Assembly: GCA_023091665.1 (NCBI GenBank)
Contig: JALJCQ010000013.1
Coordinates: forward strand, 558,001-622,000
Reading direction: 5' to 3'
DNA: 64,000 nucleotides
DNA from: Pythium myriotylum
Taxonomy: Eukaryota; Oomycota; Peronosporomycetes; Pythiales; Pythiaceae
The notes below the pieces were generated by a model, which ran no database searches, had not been told where the DNA came from, and saw only the letters and a list, made by a program, of their open reading frames with translations. Made by a program: the position numbers and the translations under genes. Positions 52,701-62,545 of the stretch are shown one piece after another. Within the stretch, counting starts at the first letter, position 1; each line of letters opens with the position of its first letter.

Positions 52701-53589
52701 AAGACAAGCTGCAGTTCAAGTTGAGATAACCGAAGTCGAGGAAGCTTTAGCCGAGGAATTCGTGGCAAAAAAAACTATCGAGACCCGGGTTGTGGACGAA
52801 GTCGCGGGACTTATCAAGGATGTCGACGAAGCATCGTCTTCAATAGTCAAGGAGGCAATCGATATCGATTCAGAGCTCGAACGACTGGAAGGGATGGCAG
52901 AGACTTTATTGGATGAGGTTGTCGCTAACGAGGCTCAGAAGATTACTTCAGAACAAGTTGCAGCAAAGGCAGAGCTGACTGCAATCGCGGATAATGCTGA
53001 GCAGCAAATTGCATCCAGTGCTGGTATCCAATTTCCTGACATTGGAGCTGGTCAAACCTGGCCCCCTATCACACCAGCAAATCCAGGGTCTGCCGAATTC
53101 CGTTTAGTCGCAAAGGAAGCCGAATTGCGAAACATGCTGCTACTATCAGTCGGGTTTGTGCTTCTTGCGGTTGCCACGGGATTCGCTCTTTATCCTAGAT
53201 GGCGCCGACTTTTAGCGAACCCTGTTGTCGAGGCAAAGCGGGTGCCTCTCTCAAACCGCCGTCGCCGTAGGCGTAGTTGGCAGCGTCCGGTTGACGTGTC
53301 TGACTCTGAGCCTGAAGAAGTAACCCTGCTCCAGACTGGTTCTCCGAGTGATGATGGTTTGTCGGATATCAACGAGCCTGAGCCAGAAGTCGTGGAGCAG
53401 ATGAACACACCGAATGACATGAGGACTTCTCGCACGACAACCCTTACTCGATCGACCTACACCTCTTACACCCGGACTCTCGATTTTTCTGGCGAAGATG
53501 CTCAAACTGGCGATCAAAACGATGACGATAGGCACGATTCTTTCGCAAGTCCTGCGCGTACTCGTCGTCTTCGTCGTCGTCGGGGATGA
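49744..53589 (+). CDS. Large membrane-anchored coiled-coil protein
   Basis: The ATG at 49744 opens 1281 residues in one exon. Residues 1-500 are Ser/Pro-rich, then acidic, and look disordered. A hydrophobic segment, TIFFVALSALVIALFTRLYP (about residue 520), is followed by a second weaker one (residues 550-565). Residues about 670-1095 are Glu/Ala/Leu-rich with heptad character (coiled coil, repeated VDEV/AEEA blocks). A strong transmembrane helix follows near 1130-1150 (NMLLLSVGFVLLAVATGFAL), then a basic stretch (NRRRRRRSW) and an acidic tail ending in RTRRLRRRRG. It could bridge membranes or organelles, but I do not recognise a family. Confidence 0.75.
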   Translation: MSGRDARTGPRAASQASPRLAGADDRERGSLKAQLAAWRERRDQRKPAAATSSPKPFRPSGSNGPSDADRQRILQRRREIMRPASRAVASPPLKPAKREIHAEETKPTQAPGTGTATVASASVENSPRREPRDSRIPPPRTPPPRETGASAAPRPVRVIRPPQLATTTSSDSSRASSEPATPPLTPPGQLHSSSPSVTSAPSPLKLPARTVPAVDQPPVSLPPLEESRLEAPSEAQPTSSPPTEGSTPLRSPAASPQGSETASSSSAGRRMHASPVRIKQVRFADDAYLAKTFDDEDKPDFASNNHDDGDDDESSDLADSQSSVERDIRKMEQILLEADELIHQETTVTDHIVRRHTGPERHKDFQEIVVETREKDSVISHRFELAPVTLDVSVATSTSTLVEAKDGFAFEDKDKESFRKDSDSTQSADSVDTEIREDTVHSSRLEITHTPDSIEDHRAINTAEDVGSSMDHGDQLSSAKASVAQLSCENAPESMPLQSDTQILMSTRAGSSERRKRVDGRTIFFVALSALVIALFTRLYPQSPISRSLRVATRIVAALSVSIIMRSGSWVCRSILLPFGAKLKGLREVVASSEGFKTVRRVVDASLQKVAMWNSSAKALDGVTGWTRPISDSSNSLIRSLRDALDAASTWFARIGVYLLKPFTKPLDGVDPSATQHRLQELADVPQQLQQKVNELLRSQEEWALEELKRMKDRRVAYAAATRLILAETSKVMLNTVQEAKLTAVEHIQEFTNQLTLELMASIQSELEQYKRLEANQMGKEAVHDANLKKTKLEEAARLEILRVELAKRQATGVLDGEAETDRAKLFNDRLSVEVDVVEIVGTVEGLVEKSTGATTYSITKDLEESVDVVQVTAEVGEAVLDITIDLAQQAVKLAEDLVAAQLSEAIDIRKEKLVHDHDLVEAEIMYTTALEVQRLEEERAAAEQLTRSILEAEEAVVRAAEEGRTALDQELAATKKELVDELLISRQAAVQVEITEVEEALAEEFVAKKTIETRVVDEVAGLIKDVDEASSSIVKEAIDIDSELERLEGMAETLLDEVVANEAQKITSEQVAAKAELTAIADNAEQQIASSAGIQFPDIGAGQTWPPITPANPGSAEFRLVAKEAELRNMLLLSVGFVLLAVATGFALYPRWRRLLANPVVEAKRVPLSNRRRRRRSWQRPVDVSDSEPEEVTLLQTGSPSDDGLSDINEPEPEVVEQMNTPNDMRTSRTTTLTRSTYTSYTRTLDFSGEDAQTGDQNDDDRHDSFASPARTRRLRRRRG

Positions 53590-53880
53590 CTGTAACTGAT
53601 AATGACATGTTGAAGCATTGAGCATGGCAAGTAAGTAATGCAATGCGATTCTCTACCCAAACGGCACGCTTGATGATGTTTGCCTCACCAGCCTTCTCAG
53701 CTGACCTCACTTCCAGACGAATTACATTGCGAAGGTCACCGAGAACAAGACAGAAAAAAAAATGATCGCAGCAACATCGATACACGGAGTTCTATTCACA
53801 CGACACATTCCTGAACAAGACTACAACGACAACAAACGACAAGAAAAGACGATCAATGCCACTGGCAGAGAGACACAGCG

Positions 53881-53898
53881 AGAGAGAGAGAGAGAGAG
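53881..53898 (+). repeat. (GA)n microsatellite, repeated in all three copies
   Basis: A run of about nine GA units. Counterparts lie near 56573-56590 (GA) and 61111-61132 (CT, inverted copy, slightly longer). Confidence 0.8.
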
Positions 53899-53999
53899 AG
53901 TAGGGAGCAGAAGCGAGGTCACAGACCCGCAACATCGAGAGGGATGAACCCCACAACCTCGATACTGCCACCAGAACCCGTCTCTCCTCGTGCGCCTAC

Positions 54000-55238
54000 T
54001 TAAGCTCGGAGAGCACGACGCGCCGGCTTGGCCGTGGACGGACACGGCGTGGTCGGCGCAGGGCCGCTCGGGGTGGTGGAGCTGGTGGTGGAGCTGGTGC
54101 CTGGCGTGGTGGACGTCGTGGTGGAGCTGGTGCCCGGTGTGGTGGACGTCGTGGTGGAGCTCGTCCCCGGTGTGGTGGAGGTGGTAGTGCTGCTGGTTGG
54201 TGGTGACGGAGCCGACGGCGAGGACGGCGAGGACGGCGAGGACGGACCAGAAGGAGACGACGGCGAGGAAGGGGAGGAAGGTGTGGTGGACGTGGTGGTG
54301 GAGCTGGTGCCGGGTGTGGTGGAGGTGGTGGTAGTGCTGGTTCCTGGGGTCGTGGATGTGACGGTGGAAGGACCGGGTGAGTCGACAGTGTTGGTGACGG
54401 AGGTCGTGGGCGGGTTGACCTTGTTGTCGACGTTGATCGACGGCGGGCTGACCTTGTTGTCGACGTTGATGGATGGAGAGGTGACTCGGTTGTCAACGTT
54501 GACAGACGGAGGGTTGACCTTGTTGTCGACGTTGATGGACGGTGATGTGACTCGGTTGTCGACGTTGATGGAGGGAGGGTTGAGCTGGTTGTTGACGTTG
54601 ATGGAGGGAGGGTTGAGCTGGTTGTTGACGTTGACCGAGGGAGGCGACATGTTGTTGTTAACGTTGACGGACGGGGGCGACACGTTGTTGTTGACGTTGA
54701 CGGAAGGCGGGTTGAGCTGGTTGTTGACACTGACCGACGGAGGGTTGAGTTGGTTGTTGACATTGACCGAAGGTGGGTTGACCCTGTTGTCGACGTTGAT
54801 CGATGGCGGGTTCAACTGGTTGTTGACGTTGACCGATGGCGGGTTGACCCTGTTATCGACGTTGACCGACGGAGGGTTGAGCTGGTTGTTGACACTGACC
54901 GATGGCGGGGTGTTGGCGGTGTTAATGTTGACCGACGGAGGGGTGTTGGCGGTGTTGACGTTGACCGATGGCGGGGTGTTGGCGGTGTTGACGTTGACCG
55001 ACGGAGGGGTGTTGGCGGTGTTGACGTTGACGGACGGCGGGGTGACAGCCGTGTTGACGTTGGTGGAGGGAGGGCTGACGACGCCCGGTCGCGGAGGGTT
55101 CATCATGGATCCAAAGCCGACACCCTGAAGCAGCGGCATGATGTGGCTGAGAGTCATCTGCTCGGCGCTGGCCTGTTGCGGCATGGACGATAGCACAGCG
55201 GCAGTGGCGATGATGGCGGCGTAGAAGATCTTGACCAT
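54000..55238 (-). CDS. Secreted protein of 11-residue PPSVNVNN-like repeats, copy 1
   Basis: The protein has 412 residues from the ATG at 55238. Residues 1-25 are a clear signal peptide ending ASA. From about residue 52 there are some 21 tandem 11-residue units of the pattern PPSVNVNNQLN/PPSINVDNRVN/PPSVNVNTANT. Asn and Pro are highly regular and alternate residues are hydrophobic, suggesting a regular beta or solenoid-like extended fold. A Ser/Thr/Pro tail follows (TTPGTSSTTTS units, SPSSPSSPS), typical of O-glycosylated stalks, and the end is ARRALRA. It is likely a cell-surface or wall protein; I know no family with this repeat. It is identical to the copy at 56692-57930. Confidence 0.8.
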   Translation of the reverse strand: MVKIFYAAIIATAAVLSSMPQQASAEQMTLSHIMPLLQGVGFGSMMNPPRPGVVSPPSTNVNTAVTPPSVNVNTANTPPSVNVNTANTPPSVNVNTANTPPSVNINTANTPPSVSVNNQLNPPSVNVDNRVNPPSVNVNNQLNPPSINVDNRVNPPSVNVNNQLNPPSVSVNNQLNPPSVNVNNNVSPPSVNVNNNMSPPSVNVNNQLNPPSINVNNQLNPPSINVDNRVTSPSINVDNKVNPPSVNVDNRVTSPSINVDNKVSPPSINVDNKVNPPTTSVTNTVDSPGPSTVTSTTPGTSTTTTSTTPGTSSTTTSTTPSSPSSPSSPSGPSSPSSPSSPSAPSPPTSSTTTSTTPGTSSTTTSTTPGTSSTTTSTTPGTSSTTSSTTPSGPAPTTPCPSTAKPARRALRA

Positions 55239-56455
55239 GTTGGTGGATGTGAGATGGGATCGGACGAGGTGTTGCTGTTACAGAGGGGGAAGAAGACGAG
55301 GACGAAGGTAAGGGGGCGGTGGTTGTGAGCTGAAGCCGAAGCTGAAGCTGAAGGGCTCAAGTTTTGGAATGAGGAGTCTGGTCCTGTCCGGTGGAGGGCG
55401 AGTTTTGGTCGCATCGCTTTGACGCGGCAGAGGCAGAGGCAGAGGCAGAGGCAGTGTCATTGCCAGTGCGAGCGCTTTTGGTCATTCACTGCGCAGATCC
55501 GTGGCTCGAGTCATCATGCCGTCAGCCTCCCTCTTCGGATTCTCTGGACTCAGGGTCGAACGGGTGGACGGGGAGGGGATAACGCGCGCTGCCGCCGACG
55601 ACGGCCACAGAAGTCGCCGCCACACGACATGCGGCTGGTGAACCTGTCGCAATAACTGGTCGACACAAAGGCGTTACGTGGGGTGTTCCATCTGGCATGG
55701 ATCGTCGGTGGTAATCTCTCGATACCGTATGACAAGCACTGTAGGATATTGCTGAGATGAATTCGTCTCAAGTCAACTCGATCCATGTGTCTTTTCTATG
55801 CACACTCAGACGTCGATCTGCTGTTGGGGACCTTGTGGTGGAGATGCGTGGCGAAATGGTCTCGTGTGGTAGACGCCTTCGCGTAAGATCTAGCCGTTGT
55901 ATTCTGGTATCCATCAATGAGTTCTGAATTATTCCAATTGGTTGTGTAGAGGGTTGAGTGAGAATCCCGTGCGACCACCGAATAGATTACCTTTGTCGGA
56001 CCATTTCCCTTCGGGCCTGAAGGCAGTCACGCAGCATCTGAACTGAAACTGAATGACCACGGATCGGCGAAAGACACCACGCTCTGCGTCCTCAATCTTT
56101 TGAGAGGGGCTCTATCTCCAATCCAAATCAACGCCTCCGCGAACATGACCATGAACTACGTGCGGCCGCAGGATCGATGGTTCTTGTTGTTCGAGGTATC
56201 GGAATAAAAACACCCCGAACAACACGAAGGACCTAACCGGCAGTCGGTTTTACACATGAAGAGTATTCATAAGATAGGATCCACTGCTACGATGTTGCAA
56301 TAAATAATATCGAGTTTGAGGTTGCTTGGCATTTCCGAGGGCAGTCAATTAGTGGCATTGGCATTCCAGTCAGAGAAGAGAGGCGAATGGGGTCTGGAAC
56401 GGAGTGTCGAACCGCTACGCGAAGGCCCCCCGAGAACAAGAAAGAAAGAAAAAAA

Positions 56456-58994
56456 GATCGCAGCAACATCGATACACGGAGTTCTATTCACACGACACAT
56501 TCCTGAACAAGACTACAACGACAACAAACGACAAGAAAAGACGATCAATGCCACTGGCAGAGAGACACAGCGAGAGAGAGAGAGAGAGAGAGTAGGGAGC
56601 AGAAGCGAGGTCACAGACCCGCAACATCGAGAGGGATGAACCCCACAACCTCGATACTGCCACCAGAACCCGTCTCTCCTCGTGCGCCTACTTAAGCTCG
56701 GAGAGCACGACGCGCCGGCTTGGCCGTGGACGGACACGGCGTGGTCGGCGCAGGGCCGCTCGGGGTGGTGGAGCTGGTGGTGGAGCTGGTGCCTGGCGTG
56801 GTGGACGTCGTGGTGGAGCTGGTGCCCGGTGTGGTGGACGTCGTGGTGGAGCTCGTCCCCGGTGTGGTGGAGGTGGTAGTGCTGCTGGTTGGTGGTGACG
56901 GAGCCGACGGCGAGGACGGCGAGGACGGCGAGGACGGACCAGAAGGAGACGACGGCGAGGAAGGGGAGGAAGGTGTGGTGGACGTGGTGGTGGAGCTGGT
57001 GCCGGGTGTGGTGGAGGTGGTGGTAGTGCTGGTTCCTGGGGTCGTGGATGTGACGGTGGAAGGACCGGGTGAGTCGACAGTGTTGGTGACGGAGGTCGTG
57101 GGCGGGTTGACCTTGTTGTCGACGTTGATCGACGGCGGGCTGACCTTGTTGTCGACGTTGATGGATGGAGAGGTGACTCGGTTGTCAACGTTGACAGACG
57201 GAGGGTTGACCTTGTTGTCGACGTTGATGGACGGTGATGTGACTCGGTTGTCGACGTTGATGGAGGGAGGGTTGAGCTGGTTGTTGACGTTGATGGAGGG
57301 AGGGTTGAGCTGGTTGTTGACGTTGACCGAGGGAGGCGACATGTTGTTGTTAACGTTGACGGACGGGGGCGACACGTTGTTGTTGACGTTGACGGAAGGC
57401 GGGTTGAGCTGGTTGTTGACACTGACCGACGGAGGGTTGAGTTGGTTGTTGACATTGACCGAAGGTGGGTTGACCCTGTTGTCGACGTTGATCGATGGCG
57501 GGTTCAACTGGTTGTTGACGTTGACCGATGGCGGGTTGACCCTGTTATCGACGTTGACCGACGGAGGGTTGAGCTGGTTGTTGACACTGACCGATGGCGG
57601 GGTGTTGGCGGTGTTAATGTTGACCGACGGAGGGGTGTTGGCGGTGTTGACGTTGACCGATGGCGGGGTGTTGGCGGTGTTGACGTTGACCGACGGAGGG
57701 GTGTTGGCGGTGTTGACGTTGACGGACGGCGGGGTGACAGCCGTGTTGACGTTGGTGGAGGGAGGGCTGACGACGCCCGGTCGCGGAGGGTTCATCATGG
57801 ATCCAAAGCCGACACCCTGAAGCAGCGGCATGATGTGGCTGAGAGTCATCTGCTCGGCGCTGGCCTGTTGCGGCATGGACGATAGCACAGCGGCAGTGGC
57901 GATGATGGCGGCGTAGAAGATCTTGACCATGTTGGTGGATGTGAGATGGGATCGGACGAGGTGTTGCTGTTACAGAGGGGGAAGAAGACGAGGACGAAGG
58001 TAAGGGGGCGGTGGTTGTGAGCTGAAGCCGAAGCTGAAGCTGAAGGGCTCAAGTTTTGGAATGAGGAGTCTGGTCCTGTCCGGTGGAGGGCGAGTTTTGG
58101 TCGCATCGCTTTGACGCGGCAGAGGCAGAGGCAGAGGCAGAGGCAGTGTCATTGCCAGTGCGAGCGCTTTTGGTCATTCACTGCGCAGATCCGTGGCTCG
58201 AGTCATCATGCCGTCAGCCTCCCTCTTCGGATTCTCTGGACTCAGGGTCGAACGGGTGGACGGGGAGGGGATAACGCGCGCTGCCGCCGACGACGGCCAC
58301 AGAAGTCGCCGCCACACGACATGCGGCTGGTGAACCTGTCGCAATAACTGGTCGACACAAAGGCGTTACGTGGGGTGTTCCATCTGGCATGGATCGTCGG
58401 TGGTAATCTCTCGATACCGTATGACAAGCACTGTAGGATATTGCTGAGATGAATTCGTCTCAAGTCAACTCGATCCATGTGTCTTTTCTATGCACACTCA
58501 GACGTCGATCTGCTGTTGGGGACCTTGTGGTGGAGATGCGTGGCGAAATGGTCTCGTGTGGTAGACGCCTTCGCGTAAGATCTAGCCGTTGTATTCTGGT
58601 ATCCATCAATGAGTTCTGAATTATTCCAATTGGTTGTGTAGAGGGTTGAGTGAGAATCCCGTGCGACCACCGAATAGATTACCTTTGTCGGACCATTTCC
58701 CTTCGGGCCTGAAGGCAGTCACGCAGCATCTGAACTGAAACTGAATGACCACGGATCGGCGAAAGACACCACGCTCTGCGTCCTCAATCTTTTGAGAGGG
58801 GCTCTATCTCCAATCCAAATCAACGCCTCCGCGAACATGACCATGAACTACGTGCGGCCGCAGGATCGATGGTTCTTGTTGTTCGAGGTATCGGAATAAA
58901 AACACCCCGAACAACACGAAAAACCCAACCGGCAGTCGGTTTTACACATGAAGAGTATTCATAAGATAGGATCCACTGCTACGATCTTGCAATA
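56456..58994. repeat. Direct repeat, copy 2 of the PPSVNVNN locus
   Basis: Same orientation as copy 1. It forms the left arm of a large inverted repeat with copy 3. Confidence 0.9.
56692..57930 (-). CDS. Secreted PPSVNVNN-repeat protein, copy 2
   Basis: Identical in all 412 residues to copy 1, with the same signal peptide, repeats and Ser/Thr/Pro tail. It starts at the ATG at 57930. Such identity means a very recent duplication, gene conversion, or an assembly duplicate. Confidence 0.8.
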   Translation of the reverse strand: MVKIFYAAIIATAAVLSSMPQQASAEQMTLSHIMPLLQGVGFGSMMNPPRPGVVSPPSTNVNTAVTPPSVNVNTANTPPSVNVNTANTPPSVNVNTANTPPSVNINTANTPPSVSVNNQLNPPSVNVDNRVNPPSVNVNNQLNPPSINVDNRVNPPSVNVNNQLNPPSVSVNNQLNPPSVNVNNNVSPPSVNVNNNMSPPSVNVNNQLNPPSINVNNQLNPPSINVDNRVTSPSINVDNKVNPPSVNVDNRVTSPSINVDNKVSPPSINVDNKVNPPTTSVTNTVDSPGPSTVTSTTPGTSTTTTSTTPGTSSTTTSTTPSSPSSPSSPSGPSSPSSPSSPSAPSPPTSSTTTSTTPGTSSTTTSTTPGTSSTTTSTTPGTSSTTSSTTPSGPAPTTPCPSTAKPARRALRA

Positions 58995-59669
58995 GCAGTG
59001 GATCCAATCTTATCAATACTAATTGACTGCCCTGGGAAATGCCAAGCATCCTCAAACTCGAGATTATTTATTGCAACACTTTGAATAATTCGGAACTGCA
59101 ACAATTGGAATAATTCAGAACTCATTGATGGATACCAGAATACAACGGCTAGATCTTACGCGAAGGCGTCTACCACACGAGACCATTTCGCCACGCATCT
59201 CCACCACAAGGTCCCCAACAGCAGATCGACGTCTGAGTGTGCATAGAAAAGACACATGGATCGAGTTGACTTGAGACGAATTCATCTCAGCAATATCCTA
59301 CAGTGCTTGTCATACGGTATCGAGAGATTACCACCGACGATCCATGCCAGATGGAACACCCCACGTAATGCCTTTGTGTCGACCAGTTATTGCGACAGGT
59401 TCACCAGCCGCATGTCGTGTGGCGGCGACTTCTGTGGCCGTCGTCGGCGGCAGCGCGCGTTATCCCCTCCCCGTCCACCCGTTCGACCCTGAGTCCAGAG
59501 AATCCGAAGAGGGAGGCTGACGGCATGATGACTCGAGCCACGGATCTGCGCAGTGAATGACCAAAAGCGCTCGCACTGGCAATGACACTGCCTCTGCCTC
59601 TGCCTCTGCCTCTGCCGCGTCAAAGCGATGCGACCAAAACTCGCCCTCCACCGGACAGGACCAGACTCC

Positions 59670-59676
59670 TCATTCC
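59670..59676 (+). promoter_or_regulatory. Inr-like element before PPSVNVNN copy 3
   Basis: TCATTCC, followed by an A-rich stretch and CTT, resembles the initiator core; it lies 127 bp before the ATG. The same sequence precedes copies 1 and 2 in reverse orientation. Confidence 0.3.
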
Positions 59677-59803
59677 AAAACTTGAGCCCTTCAGCTTCAG
59701 CTTCGGCTTCAGCTCACAACCACCGCCCCCTTACCTTCGTCCTCGTCTTCTTCCCCCTCTGTAACAGCAACACCTCGTCCGATCCCATCTCACATCCACC
59801 AAC

Positions 59804-61009
59804 ATGGTCAAGATCTTCTACGCCGCCATCATCGCCACTGCCGCTGTGCTATCGTCCATGCCGCAACAGGCCAGCGCCGAGCAGATGACTCTCAGCCACA
59901 TCATGCCGCTGCTTCAGGGTGTCGGCTTTGGATCCATGATGAACCCTCCGCGACCGGGCGTCGTCAGCCCTCCCTCCACCAACGTCAACACGGCTGTCAC
60001 CCCGCCGTCCGTCAACGTCAACACCGCCAACACCCCTCCGTCGGTCAACATTAACACCGCCAACACCCCGCCATCGGTCAGTGTCAACAACCAGCTCAAC
60101 CCTCCGTCGGTCAACGTCGATAACAGGGTCAACCCGCCATCGGTCAACGTCAACAACCAGTTGAACCCGCCATCGATCAACGTCGACAACAGGGTCAACC
60201 CACCTTCGGTCAATGTCAACAACCAACTCAACCCTCCGTCGGTCAGTGTCAACAACCAGCTCAACCCGCCTTCCGTCAACGTCAACAACAACGTGTCGCC
60301 CCCGTCCGTCAACGTTAACAACAACATGTCGCCTCCCTCGGTCAACGTCAACAACCAGCTCAACCCTCCCTCCATCAACGTCAACAACCAGCTCAACCCT
60401 CCCTCCATCAACGTCGACAACCGAGTCACATCACCGTCCATCAACGTCGACAACAAGGTCAACCCTCCGTCTGTCAACGTTGACAACCGAGTCACCTCTC
60501 CATCCATCAACGTCGACAACAAGGTCAGCCCGCCGTCGATCAACGTCGACAACAAGGTCAACCCGCCCACGACCTCCGTCACCAACACTGTCGACTCACC
60601 CGGTCCTTCCACCGTCACATCCACGACCCCAGGAACCAGCACTACCACCACCTCCACCACACCCGGCACCAGCTCCACCACCACGTCCACCACACCTTCC
60701 TCCCCTTCCTCGCCGTCGTCTCCTTCTGGTCCGTCCTCGCCGTCCTCGCCGTCCTCGCCGTCGGCTCCGTCACCACCAACCAGCAGCACTACCACCTCCA
60801 CCACACCGGGGACGAGCTCCACCACGACGTCCACCACACCGGGGACGAGCTCCACCACGACGTCCACCACACCGGGCACCAGCTCCACCACGACGTCCAC
60901 CACGCCAGGCACCAGCTCCACCACCAGCTCCACCACCCCGAGCGGCCCTGCGCCGACCACGCCGTGTCCGTCCACGGCCAAGCCGGCGCGTCGTGCTCTC
61001 CGAGCTTAA
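59804..61009 (+). CDS. Secreted PPSVNVNN-repeat protein, copy 3 (inverted)
   Basis: From the ATG at 59804, 401 residues. It differs from copies 1 and 2 only in unit number: two PPSVNVNTANT units are missing and one 11-residue TTPGTSSTTTS unit is gained in the tail. All else, including the signal peptide, agrees. This shows that whole 33-bp units are gained and lost. It is transcribed toward ERCC1. Confidence 0.8.
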   Translation: MVKIFYAAIIATAAVLSSMPQQASAEQMTLSHIMPLLQGVGFGSMMNPPRPGVVSPPSTNVNTAVTPPSVNVNTANTPPSVNINTANTPPSVSVNNQLNPPSVNVDNRVNPPSVNVNNQLNPPSINVDNRVNPPSVNVNNQLNPPSVSVNNQLNPPSVNVNNNVSPPSVNVNNNMSPPSVNVNNQLNPPSINVNNQLNPPSINVDNRVTSPSINVDNKVNPPSVNVDNRVTSPSINVDNKVSPPSINVDNKVNPPTTSVTNTVDSPGPSTVTSTTPGTSTTTTSTTPGTSSTTTSTTPSSPSSPSSPSGPSSPSSPSSPSAPSPPTSSTTTSTTPGTSSTTTSTTPGTSSTTTSTTPGTSSTTTSTTPGTSSTTSSTTPSGPAPTTPCPSTAKPARRALRA

Positions 61010-61410
61010 GTAGGCGCACGGGGAGAGACGGGTTCTGGTGGCAGTATCGAGGTTGTGGGGTCCATCCCTCTCGATGTTGCGGGTCTGTGACCTCGCTTCT
61101 GCTCCCTACTCTCTCTCTCTCTCTCTCTCTCGCTGTGTCTCTCTGCCAGTGGCATTGATCGTCTTTTCTTGTCGTTTGTTGTCGTTGTAGTCTTGTTCAG
61201 GAATGTGTCGTGTGAATAGAACTCCGTGTATCGATGTTGCTGCGATCTTTTTTTCTTTCTTTCTTGTTCTCGGTGACGTTCGCGTAGCTGTTCGAGATGG
61301 GTACATTGCCTCGTTCGAGTGACACTCCGTTCCAGACCCCATTCGCCTCTCTTCTCTGACTGGAATGCCACTAGTCCTCATCCAAGAAAATCCACCCACC
61401 AGGAGCATTC

Positions 61411-62301
61411 ATGGCGTCCGAGTCCAACGCTTCGTCGCCTCCGCGCAGCCTCGTCGACTCGCGTGCGCGCCAGGGCTCGGCCGCGTCCTCCGCGATCGCC
61501 ATCGACGACGACGACGACGACGGTTTCGTGCCGACGTCGCGGTATCTTGCACGCGCCAACAACTCGAATGGCAGCACGACCGCCATGAGCTTCGACGAGG
61601 CCTTCGCGGCCATTAAGCAGACTAAATCGTACACGAAACCGCCGCCGATCGCAGTCGAACCATTGCCGTCGGCCTCGAAAGACGCCGCGACCGTCGTGTT
61701 CGTGAACCGACGACAGACGGGCAACCCGCTGCTCAAGGCCATCAAGAACGTGAGCCTCGAGTTCCGCGACGGACTCGTGCCCGACTACGTGGTCAACCAG
61801 TCGTGCTGCGTGCTGTTCCTGAGTGTGCGGTACCATTTGCTCCATGGAGGGTACCTCGAAGACCGACTCCAGCGTGTCAAGAAAGAAGACGTGACCCAGT
61901 ACAAGACCAAGGTCGTGCTCTGCTTTGTGGATGTGGACGACAACGAGGTCGCACTGCGCGAGATCAACCGCGTGGTGCTGCTGACCCAGTTCACGCTCAT
62001 CCTCGCGTGGAGCTGGGCCGAGGCCGCGCGGTACATTGAGACACTCAAGGCCTACGAAAACAAATCGGCTTCGCTCATTAAAGAAAAAATCGATGCCGAC
62101 TTTTTACCACAGGCCAACGACGTCTTCACGACCATCCGTTCGGTGAACAAGACCGACGTGGTCACGCTGCTGTCCACGTTCGGATCTGTAAAGGGCGTCA
62201 TGAACGCGTCGCTTGAAGAGCTCTCGCTCTGTCCGGGTATAGGCGCCAAGAAAGTTCGACAGCTGCTCGAGACTTTCCAAGAACCCTTCACGAAACAATG
62301 A
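61411..62301 (+). CDS. ERCC1: DNA excision repair protein ERCC1
   Basis: The protein has 296 residues in one exon. After a disordered N-terminus (1-85) comes the nuclease-like central domain (VFVNRRQTGNPLLKAIKNVSLEFRD, VPDYVVNQSCCVLFLSVRYHLLH, KVVLCFVDVDD, ILAWSWAEAARYIETLKAYE). It lacks an ERK motif, as expected for the non-catalytic subunit. A double helix-hairpin-helix domain follows (TTIRSVNKTDVVTLLSTFGSV, LSLCPGIGAKKVRQLLETF). ERCC1 pairs with XPF to cut DNA 5' of lesions and at crosslinks. The ATG at 61411 is preceded by the end of the inverted duplication, so its promoter region is partly repeat-derived. Confidence 0.95.
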   Translation: MASESNASSPPRSLVDSRARQGSAASSAIAIDDDDDDGFVPTSRYLARANNSNGSTTAMSFDEAFAAIKQTKSYTKPPPIAVEPLPSASKDAATVVFVNRRQTGNPLLKAIKNVSLEFRDGLVPDYVVNQSCCVLFLSVRYHLLHGGYLEDRLQRVKKEDVTQYKTKVVLCFVDVDDNEVALREINRVVLLTQFTLILAWSWAEAARYIETLKAYENKSASLIKEKIDADFLPQANDVFTTIRSVNKTDVVTLLSTFGSVKGVMNASLEELSLCPGIGAKKVRQLLETFQEPFTKQ

Positions 62302-62545
62302 GACAACAAGATGTAGTGGGAACGTTCGTTCATTATTATACTGAAAATCCACTGGCCGCGTGGTTAAACTGTCTTCTTGACGTCGCACACGCTGCTGTCG
62401 CCGCTGAGGAAAACGGACATACATATACGATACCAACACACGCACAACACACGATTTTAGCTGACTCTAGCATTTCGTCTCTTCGACCGCACTCGTGGCC
62501 AGAGAGAGAATACAAAAATGAATGAAAAGAAATAGGATGAAAGGC
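62302..62545. other. Short gap between convergent genes
   Basis: AT-richer 3' flank shared by ERCC1 and the copper transporter gene; no feature seen. Confidence 0.4.

Larger units (their letters stand above)
53764..56302. repeat. Direct repeat, copy 1 (about 2.54 kb) of the PPSVNVNN locus
   Basis: Matches 56456-58994 at an offset of 2692 bp. The encoded protein is identical, and in the flanks I see only a few differences near the end (around 56229-56234 and 56294). A 153-bp spacer separates the copies. Confidence 0.9.
59103..61373. repeat. Inverted copy 3 of the PPSVNVNN locus
   Basis: Reverse complement of about 56357-58632, so the two arms of about 2.27 kb face each other across about 470 bp. 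The homology ends within 40 bp of the ERCC1 start. In the centre, 59000-59085 is also an inverted copy of 56296-56370, and shorter inverted repeats occur around 58968-59018. Confidence 0.88.

Noticed and set aside
54410..55070. Regular 33-bp repeats that could suggest a CRISPR array
   Set aside because: The units are contiguous with no unique spacers, are coding, and the genome is eukaryotic.
54028..55128. 366-codon plus-strand frame of LLSTLxDGG-like repeats
   Set aside because: It is the reverse of the 33-bp repeats that encode the secreted PPSVNVNN protein, which has a signal peptide; the reverse frame has none.
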